From positions 248,001 through 312,000 of the forward strand of contig NZ_JBDOIO010000004.1 of assembly GCF_039831995.1 (NCBI RefSeq): DNA of 64,000 nucleotides, read 5' to 3'. The DNA is from Paenibacillus pabuli (GTDB taxonomy: Bacteria; Bacillota; Bacilli; Paenibacillales; Paenibacillaceae). Each line of letters begins with the position of its first letter. The stretch's first letter is position 1. The notes below the pieces were generated by a model. It had not been told where the DNA came from. It did no database searches and was given only the letters and a program-made list of their open reading frames with translations. The translations under genes and the position numbers were made by a program. Of this stretch, positions 8,944 to 17,062 are shown one piece after another.

Positions 8944-9023
8944 GAGTTTCTAATTAAGCGTTACATGACATTAACATGCATAACCATTTACATTTTACCA
9001 CTGAACTTATAAATTTAATATTT

Positions 9024-9163
9024 CTTATCGAGAGCGGCGGAGGGACAGGCCCGATGAAGCCCGGCAACCGATTTATAATGACATGACAACAAGTCATACT
9101 TTATAGATGTTAGGTGCTAATTCCTACAAAATGGTGCAAAGCACGATTTTGGCAGATGAGAAG
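9024..9163 (+). ncRNA. SAM-I riboswitch (S-box leader)
   Basis: The conserved S-box core is present in order: CTTATCGAGAG, GGCGGAGGGAC, GGCCCGATGAAGCCCGGCAA with the following CC, a variable hairpin, GGTGCTAATTCC, and the closing GATGAGAAGG strand of P1. A terminator follows. In this class S-adenosylmethionine binding stabilises P1 and allows the terminator to form, so methionine uptake genes are switched off when SAM is plentiful. The downstream genes are metNIQ, the expected target. Confidence 0.96.
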
Positions 9164-9180
9164 GTATATTCTTTCGTGTG

Positions 9181-9218
9181 AAGAGCCCTTTTTGTTTCTG
9201 CAAAGGGGCTCTTTTTTA
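9181..9218 (+). terminator. S-box expression-platform terminator
   Basis: AAGAGCCCTTT pairs with AAAGGGGCTCTT (one bulge), followed by TTTTTT, 20 nt after the aptamer and 70 nt before metN. Confidence 0.92.
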
Positions 9219-9287
9219 TATGTCAGAGGGGAGTTTTCCTTTCATTCGGGTAAAGATACATGTAGGCGGTGGGAAGGAGAAGTCATA

Positions 9288-10322
9288 TTGATCGAATTAA
9301 AAGGATTAACCAAGACGTATGGCAGAGGTTCAAAACAAACGACAGCACTAGCCGATTTGGATCTGAAGATCGGCAAAGGTGAAATATTCGGAGTAATCGG
9401 ACACTCCGGAGCAGGGAAAAGTACGTTGATCCGGTGTATCAACCTGCTCGAAAGACCAACAGCTGGTGAGGTATGGGTGGACGGCGTGAACCTGACCAGT
9501 CTCAGCAAAACAGATCTGCAGCAGCAAAGACGCAAGATTGGCATGATATTTCAGCATTTTAATCTGTTATCCTCCGCTACGGTATATGACAATGTTGCTT
9601 TTCCGCTGAAGCTGGTGAATACGCCTAAGGCTGAAATTGATCGCAAGGTGAAGGAAATGTTGACTCTTGTTGGTTTGGAGCATCACAGCAGCAAGTATCC
9701 AGCACAGCTATCAGGCGGACAGAAACAAAGAGTTGGTATCGCCCGTGCACTTGCCAGTGATCCAGCCGTTCTGCTATGTGACGAAGCCACATCGGCCCTT
9801 GATCCACAGACGACAGCTTCGATCCTGAAGTTGCTGCTGGATATCAATCAGAAATACAATCTGACGATTGTTTTGATCACGCATGAAATGCATGTCATTC
9901 AGAGCATTTGTGATCAAGTTGCTGTCATTCATCAGGGAGGAATTGTGGAACAAGGCCCTGTAACGGATGTTTTCCTTAAACCGCAGCATGCCATCACGCG
10001 TGACTTCATGCAGCGTGATCAGGAGTCTGAGCTTTTATTGGAAGAAGAAGCCCTGATACATGCGGGTGGAACCGTGCAGCAGGATGGTCGTTCTCAATTG
10101 GTCAAAATTTCATTTTTGGGTGAGAAGACGTATGAAGCTATTCTGTCCAGAACCGTTCGTCAGACCGGAGTGGACTTTGCCATTTTGCAAGGAACCATCT
10201 CAAGGATCAAACAGATTCCATACGGACAATTGACCGTTCGCTTTGAAGGCGATTCTGACGCGATTCACCGGACTGTGCATGAATTGAAAGAGCAAGGGCT
10301 TGATGTGGAGGTGCTTCGTTAA
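9288..10322 (+). CDS. metN: Methionine ABC transporter ATPase MetN
   Basis: 344 residues from the TTG at 9288, which has GAAGGAGA 7 nt upstream and gives the normal MetN length and N-terminus; an upstream in-frame ATG at 9114 lies inside the riboswitch and is not credible. Walker A GHSGAGKST near residue 42, signature LSGGQKQR, Walker B VLLCDEATSALD and the H-loop ITHEMHVI are intact. The C-terminal ~75 residues form the NIL/ACT-type domain that binds methionine and trans-inhibits the transporter. First gene of the S-box operon; metI starts 1 nt after its stop. Confidence 0.96.
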   Translation: MIELKGLTKTYGRGSKQTTALADLDLKIGKGEIFGVIGHSGAGKSTLIRCINLLERPTAGEVWVDGVNLTSLSKTDLQQQRRKIGMIFQHFNLLSSATVYDNVAFPLKLVNTPKAEIDRKVKEMLTLVGLEHHSSKYPAQLSGGQKQRVGIARALASDPAVLLCDEATSALDPQTTASILKLLLDINQKYNLTIVLITHEMHVIQSICDQVAVIHQGGIVEQGPVTDVFLKPQHAITRDFMQRDQESELLLEEEALIHAGGTVQQDGRSQLVKISFLGEKTYEAILSRTVRQTGVDFAILQGTISRIKQIPYGQLTVRFEGDSDAIHRTVHELKEQGLDVEVLR

Positions 10323-10323
10323 T

Positions 10324-10983
10324 ATGGATTTTTCATCTGTACGCTGGGAAGAGATCGGCAAGGCCTCCATTGAAACATTGCAAATTCTGGGAGCGTCCGG
10401 TTTGTTCACCATCATCATCGGATTGCCGCTGGGTGTTCTGCTATTTATGACTGCAAGATCGGCTTCCATCCAGTCACGAACGATTTACACCGTGTTATCC
10501 ATCGTTGTTAATATTCTGAGGTCAGTACCATTTATCATTTTGATTGTTGCCCTCATTCCATTTACACGTTCACTGGTTGGTACAGCCACTGGCGTACTTG
10601 GAGTCATACCGCCGCTCGTGATCGCGGCAGCGCCTTACTTCGCAAGGTTGGTTGAGACTACCCTGCGTGAAGTAGACCGTGGCGTTATCGAAGCGGCTCA
10701 GGCCATGGGAGCATCCACCGGGCAGATTGTAAGACGCGTACTGCTTCCCGAGGCGCTACCCGGTCTTCTCGCGGGAATTACGATTACCATTGTCACGCTG
10801 GTATCTTATACTGCCATGGCCGGCATGGTCGGCGGCGGCGGACTTGGAACACTCGCAATTAACTATGGATACTTCCGTTACCAATATGAAATCATGATTA
10901 TTTCCGTTGCATTCATGGTTATTCTCGTACAAGTTCTGCAAATGTTTGGCGATCAACTGGTTAAGCTGTTCACCCGGAAATAA
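10324..10983 (+). CDS. metI: Methionine ABC transporter permease MetI
   Basis: 219 residues with five membrane helices and the ABC permease EAA loop (EAAQAMGASTGQIVRRVLLP near residue 122), which docks on MetN. The start at ATG 10324 uses GGAGGTG inside the end of metN; upstream in-frame ATGs at 10300/10303 precede that site. B. subtilis calls the orthologue MetP. Forms the membrane channel of the MetNIQ importer for methionine and methionine sulfoxide. Confidence 0.95.
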   Translation: MDFSSVRWEEIGKASIETLQILGASGLFTIIIGLPLGVLLFMTARSASIQSRTIYTVLSIVVNILRSVPFIILIVALIPFTRSLVGTATGVLGVIPPLVIAAAPYFARLVETTLREVDRGVIEAAQAMGASTGQIVRRVLLPEALPGLLAGITITIVTLVSYTAMAGMVGGGGLGTLAINYGYFRYQYEIMIISVAFMVILVQVLQMFGDQLVKLFTRK

Positions 10984-11065
10984 CACATAGATAGCATTTT
11001 GCATCCATTCATTACGGAATGAATGCGAAGATGCAACAAAATTTATTGGAGAAGGGGTTTTACAC

Positions 11066-11902
11066 ATGAAAAAATGGTCTTTTGCACTGCTTAGCTTGAT
11101 GCTGATTGCGGTACTTGCTGCCTGCGGAAACAACAAAGATTCGGATAGCGGCGCAGATAATGAAGCGGGCGCACCGCGTACGGTGGAACTGAAAGTTGGA
11201 GCTTCACCTACGCCGCACGCTGAAATTCTGGAGAGCATCAAGCCTGAGCTGGAGGCTCAAGGTATTCGTTTGCAGGTTGTAACGTTCAATGACTATGTTC
11301 AACCGAACCAGCAACTGGCGGACAAACAGTTGGATGCAAACTTTTTCCAACACCAGCCTTACCTGGATACAGAAAACAAAGAACGTGGTTTTAACCTCGT
11401 TACTGTAGCACCTGTCCATGTTGAACCTTTTGCAGGTTATTCCAAAAAGATCAAATCATTGGATGAGCTGCAGGACGGCGCCAAAGTAGCCATTCCAAAT
11501 GACCCGTCCAACGGTGGTCGTGCACTGCTGCTGCTTGCAAAAGAAGGGATCATTACGCTGAAAGACAATGCGAACATTGCATCCACAATTCAGGATATTA
11601 CAGCTAATCCGAAGAACCTGGATATTATTGAGCTCGATGCAGCCATGATGCCTCGTCAGCTGGATGAAGCAGATCTGGTATTCATTAATGCCAACTATGC
11701 ACTTGAAGCTAACCTGAACCCGGAGAAAGATTCTTTGCTTATCGAGGAGCTGCAAGGTAACCCTTACGCTAACATTCTCGTTGCCCGTGAAGACAACAAG
11801 GATGCAGATGCCATCAAGAAGTTGGCTGCTGCCCTGAATTCCGAAGCGGTTAAAACATTCATTAAGGAACGTTACCAAGGTGCAGTTGAGCCTGCGTTCT
11901 AA
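11066..11902 (+). CDS. metQ: Methionine-binding lipoprotein MetQ
   Basis: 278 residues. Signal peptide with lipobox LAAC, lipidation at Cys20, then an acidic linker and a NlpA/MetQ substrate-binding domain (VGASPTPHAEIL and DANFFQHQPYLDTEN are family landmarks). Membrane-anchored receptor that delivers methionine to MetI. Separated from metI by 82 nt and preceded by GGAGAAGGGG; terminated at 11955. Confidence 0.95.
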   Translation: MKKWSFALLSLMLIAVLAACGNNKDSDSGADNEAGAPRTVELKVGASPTPHAEILESIKPELEAQGIRLQVVTFNDYVQPNQQLADKQLDANFFQHQPYLDTENKERGFNLVTVAPVHVEPFAGYSKKIKSLDELQDGAKVAIPNDPSNGGRALLLLAKEGIITLKDNANIASTIQDITANPKNLDIIELDAAMMPRQLDEADLVFINANYALEANLNPEKDSLLIEELQGNPYANILVAREDNKDADAIKKLAAALNSEAVKTFIKERYQGAVEPAF

Positions 11903-11954
11903 ATTGCCCATTCAATATTACTTAATTTCGAGTTGAGTAATGTACGAAAAAAGC

Positions 11955-11988
11955 CGAGCATCTCTAATGAAGAGTTGCTCGTTTTTTT
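11955..11988 (+). terminator. Terminator of metNIQ operon
   Basis: Stem CGAGCATCTCT / AGAGTTGCTCG, 5-nt loop, then TTTTTTT. The rest of the 360-bp gap up to the next gene holds only the promoter at 12199. Confidence 0.88.
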
Positions 11989-12198
11989 GTATTTGAATTG
12001 GTCGTGTCATCCATTCAATCGCTACGGTTTGTTCTCAGAAGATGTTTTTTCCGACTTACGATAGTAGGATAATTCATTCTGATCGGTGTATTGCCGCTCA
12101 TCTGCTTCTTGAGACTAATCGACATTAACATAAGAGACGGATTCCGATCAAGGTTTTTTAGGTTTAAAAGGGTTTTATTCCCTGAAAGAATAAGCGAG

Positions 12199-12227
12199 TT
12201 GTGAGGGGATGATAAATCTTTTATACT
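12199..12227 (+). promoter_or_regulatory. Promoter of SDR gene
   Basis: TTGTGA (12199-12204), 17-bp spacer, TATACT (12222-12227). Its position rules out the in-frame ATG at 12230 as the translation start. Confidence 0.72.
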
Positions 12228-12262
12228 GAATGAGTGACTGCTCTTTGAAGAGGGGGATGGAC

Positions 12263-13045
12263 GTGAAGGGGAAGATTGCCCTCATAACGGGAAGTGCCAA
12301 AGGTCTTGGAAAAATGACGGCTCTCCGTCTGGCAGATCAGGGATGCCATATTGCCTTGAATTATGTGCACAGCCGTACCGAAGCCGAAGCACTTCAGGCC
12401 CAGATCACGGCGAAGGGTGTACAGTGCATTGCCATTCAAGCGGACATTTCCAAAACGGAAGACATCGCCATGTTGGTAGAACAGGTTGAAGCCGAACTGG
12501 GCAGTATAGATATTTTGGTGAATAACGCAGGGCCTTTTGTCCGCGAACGCCGATTGTTTGCAGAGTATACCGAGGGTGAAATTCAGATGCTGGTACAGGG
12601 GAATTTGCTGGGCCCGATGCTTCTGGATCAACGAGTGCTTCCAGAGATGAGACGCAAAAAGTGGGGCCGAATTATTCATTTTGGTTTCAGCCATGCGGGA
12701 GAGGCGCGATCCTGGCCTCATCGTGCAGTTTACGCTGCTGCGAAGGTAGGTCTGGTATCCTTTACGAAGACGCTTGCTGTGGAGGAGGCTCCTTACGGCA
12801 TTACGGTGAATATGGTGTGTCCGGGTGATATCCGGGGAGCCAATAAAGAAAAAACCATTGATGAAATAGCTGGCATAACCGATCAGGAAACGCCACGGGG
12901 ACGTCCCGGCAGCGGTGAAGATATTGCGCGGGTGATTACGTACTTGTGTCTGGATCACTCCGATTTTATAACAGGCAACATTATGGATGTTTCGGGCGGG
13001 CTCGATCCCATACGTCCAACTATCCAGCGTGAAGAGGGACAATAG
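12263..13045 (+). CDS. Short-chain dehydrogenase/reductase
   Basis: About 260 residues. Cofactor motif TGSAKGLG near the N-terminus, NNAG after the fourth strand, catalytic Ser in FGFSHAG and YAAAK with the Tyr-Lys pair. A classical NAD(P)H-dependent SDR, similar in layout to 3-oxoacyl-ACP reductases; FabG-like, but a dedicated fabG would normally sit in a fatty-acid cluster. The GTG at 12263 is chosen because GAAGAGGGGG lies 6 nt upstream; ATG 12257 touches that site. Monocistronic, converging on the nifU-like gene. Confidence 0.88.
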   Translation: MKGKIALITGSAKGLGKMTALRLADQGCHIALNYVHSRTEAEALQAQITAKGVQCIAIQADISKTEDIAMLVEQVEAELGSIDILVNNAGPFVRERRLFAEYTEGEIQMLVQGNLLGPMLLDQRVLPEMRRKKWGRIIHFGFSHAGEARSWPHRAVYAAAKVGLVSFTKTLAVEEAPYGITVNMVCPGDIRGANKEKTIDEIAGITDQETPRGRPGSGEDIARVITYLCLDHSDFITGNIMDVSGGLDPIRPTIQREEGQ

Positions 13046-13055
13046 AGGAGACGCA

Positions 13056-13098
13056 CAAAAAAAGAGCCCTCCGCTTCAAATGAAGCGAAAGGCTCTTG
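13056..13098 (-). terminator. Terminator for the nifU-like gene (minus strand)
   Basis: Stem AAGAGCC..CGCTTCA / TGAAGCG..GGCTCTT; on the minus strand it is followed by seven T, so it mainly serves the leftward gene, and it may also stop SDR transcripts. Confidence 0.8.
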
Positions 13099-13121
13099 AG
13101 GTTTATTTCGTGAAGGATTGA

Positions 13122-13367
13122 TTAGAATACTTGTACGACTTCTTCGACACCGTCAACTTCTTCAAGAAGGGCGCGTTCAATCCCGGCTTTTAGGGTAATG
13201 GTGGAGCTTGGGCAGCTGCCGCAGGCACCGACCAGTTTCAGCTTAACGATGCCGTCCTCCACGTCGACCAGTTCCACGTCACCGCCATCGCGTTGCAGGA
13301 ACGGACGAAGTTTGTCAAGCACGTCAGATACCTCATCATACATGGTGCTTTGTGCGTTTTCGCTCAT
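13122..13367 (-). CDS. NifU-like Fe-S scaffold/carrier (YutI-like)
   Basis: 81 residues from the ATG that follows AAAGGAG by 9 nt. It is a single C-terminal NifU domain: [16 protein letters not shown], then GACGSCPSS with the CxxC that holds an Fe-S cluster, then a conserved ALLEEV helix. Cytoplasmic Fe-S carrier. In B. subtilis yutI lies close to yuzB and yutJ, the same neighbours as here. A HesB/IscA-type protein is encoded 3 kb to the right. Confidence 0.92.
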   Translation of the reverse strand: MSENAQSTMYDEVSDVLDKLRPFLQRDGGDVELVDVEDGIVKLKLVGACGSCPSSTITLKAGIERALLEEVDGVEEVVQVF

Positions 13368-13447
13368 ATTTTTCAACTCCTTTCCTCTATATATTATATT
13401 ACAAATGGCCGTAAAATAAAATGGTCAAACAAAGCAGGTGAACCTAC

Positions 13448-13702
13448 ATGAGACCGATTATTGAATTTTGTGCTAACAATATGCATTTTGGCACAGATGA
13501 AGTCATGGAGCAACTCGAAGAGAATCCAGACTATGATGTGATTGAATACGGCTGCCTCAGCAACTGTGGCCAATGTTATATGACTCCTTTTGCGCTAGTC
13601 AATGGTGAAATTGTCATCACAGACAAAGTAGAGGATTTATATAACGCCATTCTGGCCAAAATTGCCGAAGCCGATGCCTGGGACGAGCTCGATCTCGACT
13701 AA
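13448..13702 (+). CDS. yuzB: DUF1450 family protein YuzB
   Basis: 84 residues, close to the family length. It starts RPIIEFCANNMHFG and has a C-x2-C pair in GCLSNCGQCYMTPFALVNG, as in B. subtilis YuzB. Function unknown; the conserved cysteines suggest a metal or Fe-S role. Divergent from the nifU-like gene and converging on the YutJ-like oxidoreductase, with the two stops overlapping by 4 bp. Confidence 0.88.
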   Translation: MRPIIEFCANNMHFGTDEVMEQLEENPDYDVIEYGCLSNCGQCYMTPFALVNGEIVITDKVEDLYNAILAKIAEADAWDELDLD

Positions 13703-14760
13703 CCGAGATGGCGCTTGGACATCCAGAGCACGCCGCTTTTCAATATACGAGGCACACGTCCCATCATGGACGTTTTGCCCATCAGCCCAAACCCAGCCTT
13801 CTTGCCGAGTGCACCGAGCGTGCCACGAAGCTTGAGCGGCTGCGGGTTGGGCTTTTCGCCTTTCCAGAGGGCATGCTGAATATGAGCGATCTGTTCACCC
13901 TGTACTTCTGCAGCCTGACCGCTTGGTGCATAAGGTACACTGGCACAGTCACCGACAACATAAACATCTGTATATTCAGGAATTTGATAATAATCATTCA
14001 GTACAACCCGGCCCTGAGGGTCCTTTGTAACGTCAAGATCCTGTACGACTTTGACTGGCTGAATACCGGCTGTCCATACTACAGCATCCGTCAAAATTTC
14101 TTCATCCCGGTTAAAGATGGCGTTCCCCTCAAGACGAGAAATTGCGACATGTCCACGTGTCTCCACTTGATGTTCGTTAAACCACTCATGCACGTAAGCA
14201 GACAATCGCTGCGGGAAAGCCGATAATACTCGCTCACCACGGTCCAGAATACTAATGTTCAGGTCAGGTCTGCTCTCTCTAAGTTCGGCAGCGATCTCGA
14301 CACCGCTCAATCCACCGCCAACAATATGCACGTGCCCGTAAGCTTTAACTTCGTTCAGGCGGAGGTAGGTTTCCCGCGTTTTGCTAAAACTTTGAATGGT
14401 ACAGCTGTATTCTTCAGCTCCTGGCGTATTGTGGAAACGGTCTGTACAGCCGAGTCCGATGACGAGCTTGTCATACTCCAAAGGATCCTGGCCTTCAAAT
14501 TCTATCTGACGCTGTTCCAGATCAATCGAAGTGACTTCTCCATAACGGTAAGTGACTTTCTCATGGACTGGAAATTGGATGCGCAGGTCATAGTCGGATA
14601 CGGTTCCTGCTGCGAGTGCGTAATATTCAGTCTTCAATCCCTGGAAGGGGCTCCGGTCCACCAACACAATTTGTGTATCTGACGGAATTTTGCCTTCCAG
14701 AAGTTCCTTGATGATCGTGAGGCCGCCATAGCCGCCCCCGAGAATGACGAAATTTTTCAT
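13699..14760 (-). CDS. NAD(P)/FAD-dependent oxidoreductase, YutJ-like NADH dehydrogenase
   Basis: 353 residues from the ATG preceded by AAAGGAAG; a longer frame from 14826 lacks a site. N-terminal FAD Rossmann motif ILGGGYGG, second nucleotide-binding motif HIVGGGLSGVE near residue 150, and a C-terminal VVGDCAS flavin-binding segment: type II NADH dehydrogenase fold. B. subtilis YutJ has the same length and also sits next to yuzB. Peripheral membrane enzyme likely oxidising NADH with quinone, though activity of the YutJ branch is less certain than for Ndh/YumB (a second copy is at 37.5 kb). Confidence 0.87.
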   Translation of the reverse strand: MKNFVILGGGYGGLTIIKELLEGKIPSDTQIVLVDRSPFQGLKTEYYALAAGTVSDYDLRIQFPVHEKVTYRYGEVTSIDLEQRQIEFEGQDPLEYDKLVIGLGCTDRFHNTPGAEEYSCTIQSFSKTRETYLRLNEVKAYGHVHIVGGGLSGVEIAAELRESRPDLNISILDRGERVLSAFPQRLSAYVHEWFNEHQVETRGHVAISRLEGNAIFNRDEEILTDAVVWTAGIQPVKVVQDLDVTKDPQGRVVLNDYYQIPEYTDVYVVGDCASVPYAPSGQAAEVQGEQIAHIQHALWKGEKPNPQPLKLRGTLGALGKKAGFGLMGKTSMMGRVPRILKSGVLWMSKRHLG

Positions 14761-14982
14761 GACTCGGCTTCCTTTCTGCATCAGTCCCGTATGATCGGGG
14801 CTGTAACCTGTGGAGCAGCTATGCATTCACATAGCTGCTCCTTCTGTTTTATTTTATTTTAATTATTATATCGAAAATTTTGGAGTTTAAAATTAGAGGT
14901 ATTATACCAACGTGATGCATCGATTCGAAGGGCCATTCTCCTTTGTATGGATGAAAGATGCTATCGAGACGATGCAGCAGGT

Positions 14983-16089
14983 TTATTCATATACTTGAAT
15001 TTCGTTGTAGAAGGTATCGCGTTCCACCGGAATGCGTCCAGCGCCCTTAATGAGCCATATGAGCTCTTTGCGGGTGAGGCCCTCAGGTGTTAACGCACCT
15101 GCGGCATGACTAATTCGTTCGCGAACGATGGTGCCATGTGCATCCGAAGCACCGAATCCAAGGGCAACTTGGGTCAATTGTGGGCCGATGTTAATGAAGT
15201 ATGCTTTAATGTGGTCAATATTATCCAGCATAAGGCGGCTAATCGCAATCGTTTTAAGATCCTCGTACGCCGAGTTGCGGCGCATAATGCTGGCATTTTT
15301 GCTCTTAGGCTGCATGGAGAGCGGGATAAATACCATGAAACCGTTGGTTTCATCCTGCAGCTCACGAATTTGAGCCATGTGATTAACACGATCTTCGTAC
15401 GATTCAATCGATCCGTACAGCATTGTCGTATGTGTACGCATGCCCAGAAGATGAGCAGTACGGTGTACCTCAAGATAGCGATCCACGTTTGCTTTGTCGA
15501 CACGCATTTTTTTGCGGTATTCGTCTGACAGAATCTCGGCACCGCCGCCAGTCAGTGATTTAAGACCTGCTTTTTGCAATTCCTGCAGCACTTCCTTGAT
15601 GCTAAGCCCGCTGATGCGGGTGAAGAAATCGATCTCTGCTGCCGTGTAGGCCTTAAGTGTAACATCCGGATATTTCTCGTTTAAAGCCCGCAGGGAATCG
15701 ACATAATATTGAAAGGGAACATGGTTGTTATGTCCGCCTACAATATGGAACTCGCGTACGCCTGGATGAATATGCTGTTCTACGTACTCAATCATTTCCT
15801 CTCCCGACAAAGTGTAGGAGCCTTCTTCACCCTGGTCTTTGCGGAAATTACAAAAAGCACAGTGTGCTTCACAAACGTTAGTGAAGTACAGACTCATGTT
15901 TTCAATAAAATACACTTTCTTGCCGTTCTTCCGCAGGTTGACCTCATTGGCCAGTTGGCCGAGAGTCAGCAAATCATCCGTTTGATACAGATATACGCCG
16001 TCTTCTACACTCAACCTTACGCCGTTCTGCACTTTCTCAACGATTTCCGCCATTCTTTTGTCTGTGAACGGTGTTACCAATGTAGACAT
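14983..16089 (-). CDS. mqnE: Aminofutalosine synthase MqnE (radical SAM)
   Basis: 368 residues. The radical-SAM cluster motif CEAHCAFCNF (Cx3Cx2C) lies near residue 73, and the C-terminal half has the MqnE/CofH-type MVFIPLSMQPKSKNA and GASDAHGT landmarks. It joins 3-[(1-carboxyvinyl)oxy]benzoate with SAM to give aminofutalosine, the second step of the futalosine route to menaquinone. Preceded by CAGGAGGAAAC. No other mqn gene is in the window. Its mRNA may carry the long leader at 16153-16410. Confidence 0.9.
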   Translation of the reverse strand: MSTLVTPFTDKRMAEIVEKVQNGVRLSVEDGVYLYQTDDLLTLGQLANEVNLRKNGKKVYFIENMSLYFTNVCEAHCAFCNFRKDQGEEGSYTLSGEEMIEYVEQHIHPGVREFHIVGGHNNHVPFQYYVDSLRALNEKYPDVTLKAYTAAEIDFFTRISGLSIKEVLQELQKAGLKSLTGGGAEILSDEYRKKMRVDKANVDRYLEVHRTAHLLGMRTHTTMLYGSIESYEDRVNHMAQIRELQDETNGFMVFIPLSMQPKSKNASIMRRNSAYEDLKTIAISRLMLDNIDHIKAYFINIGPQLTQVALGFGASDAHGTIVRERISHAAGALTPEGLTRKELIWLIKGAGRIPVERDTFYNEIQVYE

Positions 16090-16152
16090 TTTGTTTCCTC
16101 CTGTTCTTAACCGGATTTGAGTTGAATGTAGGACTTGCTTGCAGAACTACAT

Positions 16153-16182
16153 AAAAAAGATGCGGTCATCTGCCGCCTCTTT
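16153..16182 (-). terminator. Minus-strand intrinsic terminator before mqnE
   Basis: AAAGAGGCGG pairs with CCGCATCTTT (one mismatch) around CAGATGA, followed by T6 on the minus strand. Confidence 0.78.
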
Positions 16183-16410
16183 ATCGGACTAACTCTCCAT
16201 TACCCGGTGCAGCATATGCTGCATGTGTAAAGCTGAATTTTTCTTTTAAGGTTTTTGCATCATGGATGTAAAATCTAAAATTGAGTCTGATGACTCTATA
16301 TGCATTGGGGACTGCGTGGCAGTCTCGAAATGTGAAAAAAATTACAACTCCATATATGATCATCATCTTAAAGAAGTCATGACAAAATACCGACATTTCA
16401 GAGCGATCAC
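16153..16410 (-). ncRNA. Candidate structured leader or small RNA upstream of mqnE
   Basis: Minus-strand transcript predicted from the promoter at 16417-16445 to an intrinsic terminator ending near 16153. It contains hairpins GACTGC-GTG-GCAGTC (16310-16324), GAGTC-TGAT-GACTC (16283-16296) and GCAGCAT-ATGCTGC (16209-16222), then the terminator. Either an attenuator/riboswitch leader of mqnE (mqnE starts 64 nt past the terminator) or an independent ~255-nt RNA. A 71-codon minus-strand reading frame (16181-16396) fits inside but has only a weak ribosome site; it is not called as a gene. Confidence 0.45.
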
Positions 16411-16416
16411 CTAACC

Positions 16417-16445
16417 ATTATAAACCTCGTGTCCCGGGGGTTCAA
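16417..16445 (-). promoter_or_regulatory. Sigma-A promoter toward mqnE
   Basis: On the minus strand TTGAAC (16445-16440), 17-bp spacer, TATAAT (16422-16417). Confidence 0.78.
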
Positions 16446-16501
16446 TACACTGGGAAGAAAAAGGAGCTGAGGAGGGACACGGAAATCGGGATAAACATGG
16501 C

Positions 16502-16530
16502 TTGAGCCTCTTGACGGGGTGGAGTATAAT
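16502..16530 (+). promoter_or_regulatory. Promoter of HesB/IscA gene
   Basis: TTGAGC (16502-16507), 17-bp spacer, TATAAT (16525-16530), 37 nt before the start codon. Confidence 0.75.
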
Positions 16531-16566
16531 TTAAGGAAGAGTTAATGAAAAGGAGAGTGACCTGGC

Positions 16567-16923
16567 ATGATTAACATCAGCGAGACAGCTGCCGAGCGAT
16601 TGAAAGAGATGCTTTCACAGCAAGAGACACCTGACATGTTCCTGCGTCTGGGCGTAGCACCGGGTGGTTGTACCGGATTTTCGTACGCCATGGGCTTTGA
16701 TGATAAAGAATCCGATGAGGATATTTATATGGATATTCACGATATGAAGGTTGTAGTCGAGAAGGAGAACCTGAAATATCTGAATGGTCTTGAAATTGAT
16801 TTTGAAGAATCCGGCATGTCCGGCGGTTTCACCATCCATAACCCGAATGCGGTCGCGACATGCGGCTGCGGATCTTCTTTCCGCACGAGAGAAGAAGCTG
16901 GGGTACCGGATAAAGATTGTTAA
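16567..16923 (+). CDS. HesB/IscA family iron-sulfur cluster protein
   Basis: 118 residues with the three A-type carrier cysteines: one in APGGCTGFSY near residue 35 and the pair in TCGCGSSF near residue 99. Delivers Fe-S clusters to client enzymes. Strong AAGGAGAG site 7 nt before the ATG; own promoter and terminator make it monocistronic. Clients nearby could include the radical-SAM MqnE. Confidence 0.93.
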   Translation: MINISETAAERLKEMLSQQETPDMFLRLGVAPGGCTGFSYAMGFDDKESDEDIYMDIHDMKVVVEKENLKYLNGLEIDFEESGMSGGFTIHNPNAVATCGCGSSFRTREEAGVPDKDC

Positions 16924-16942
16924 GACTATACAAAATAAAACA

Positions 16943-16985
16943 TGCGCAGTTCCAGCGGATTAATCGTTGGGACTGCGCTTTTTTA
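16943..16985 (+). terminator. Terminator of HesB/IscA gene
   Basis: GCGCAGT..CCAGCG pairs with CGTTGG..ACTGCGC, followed by TTTTTT; also faces the convergent AraC-type gene. Confidence 0.85.
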
Positions 16986-17062
16986 TGTTTTCCTAACGGG
17001 CAGATAAACCCATTCCTCACCACAAGACAAAATCAAATTCAACTGCTTTAATGCCTAATTTC

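Noticed and set aside
9114..9287. N-terminal extension of MetN
   Set aside because: It would be translated from riboswitch and terminator sequence; the TTG at 9288 has a good ribosome site and gives the family length.
12221..13042. 273-codon open frame antisense to the SDR gene
   Set aside because: The plus strand encodes a complete SDR with all motifs; the antisense product has no domain pattern and no ribosome site.
16262..16414. 50-codon plus-strand frame with three cysteines, opposite the mqnE leader
   Set aside because: Only a weak AAGGT 11 nt upstream and no promoter on this strand; better explained as the complement of the leader hairpins.
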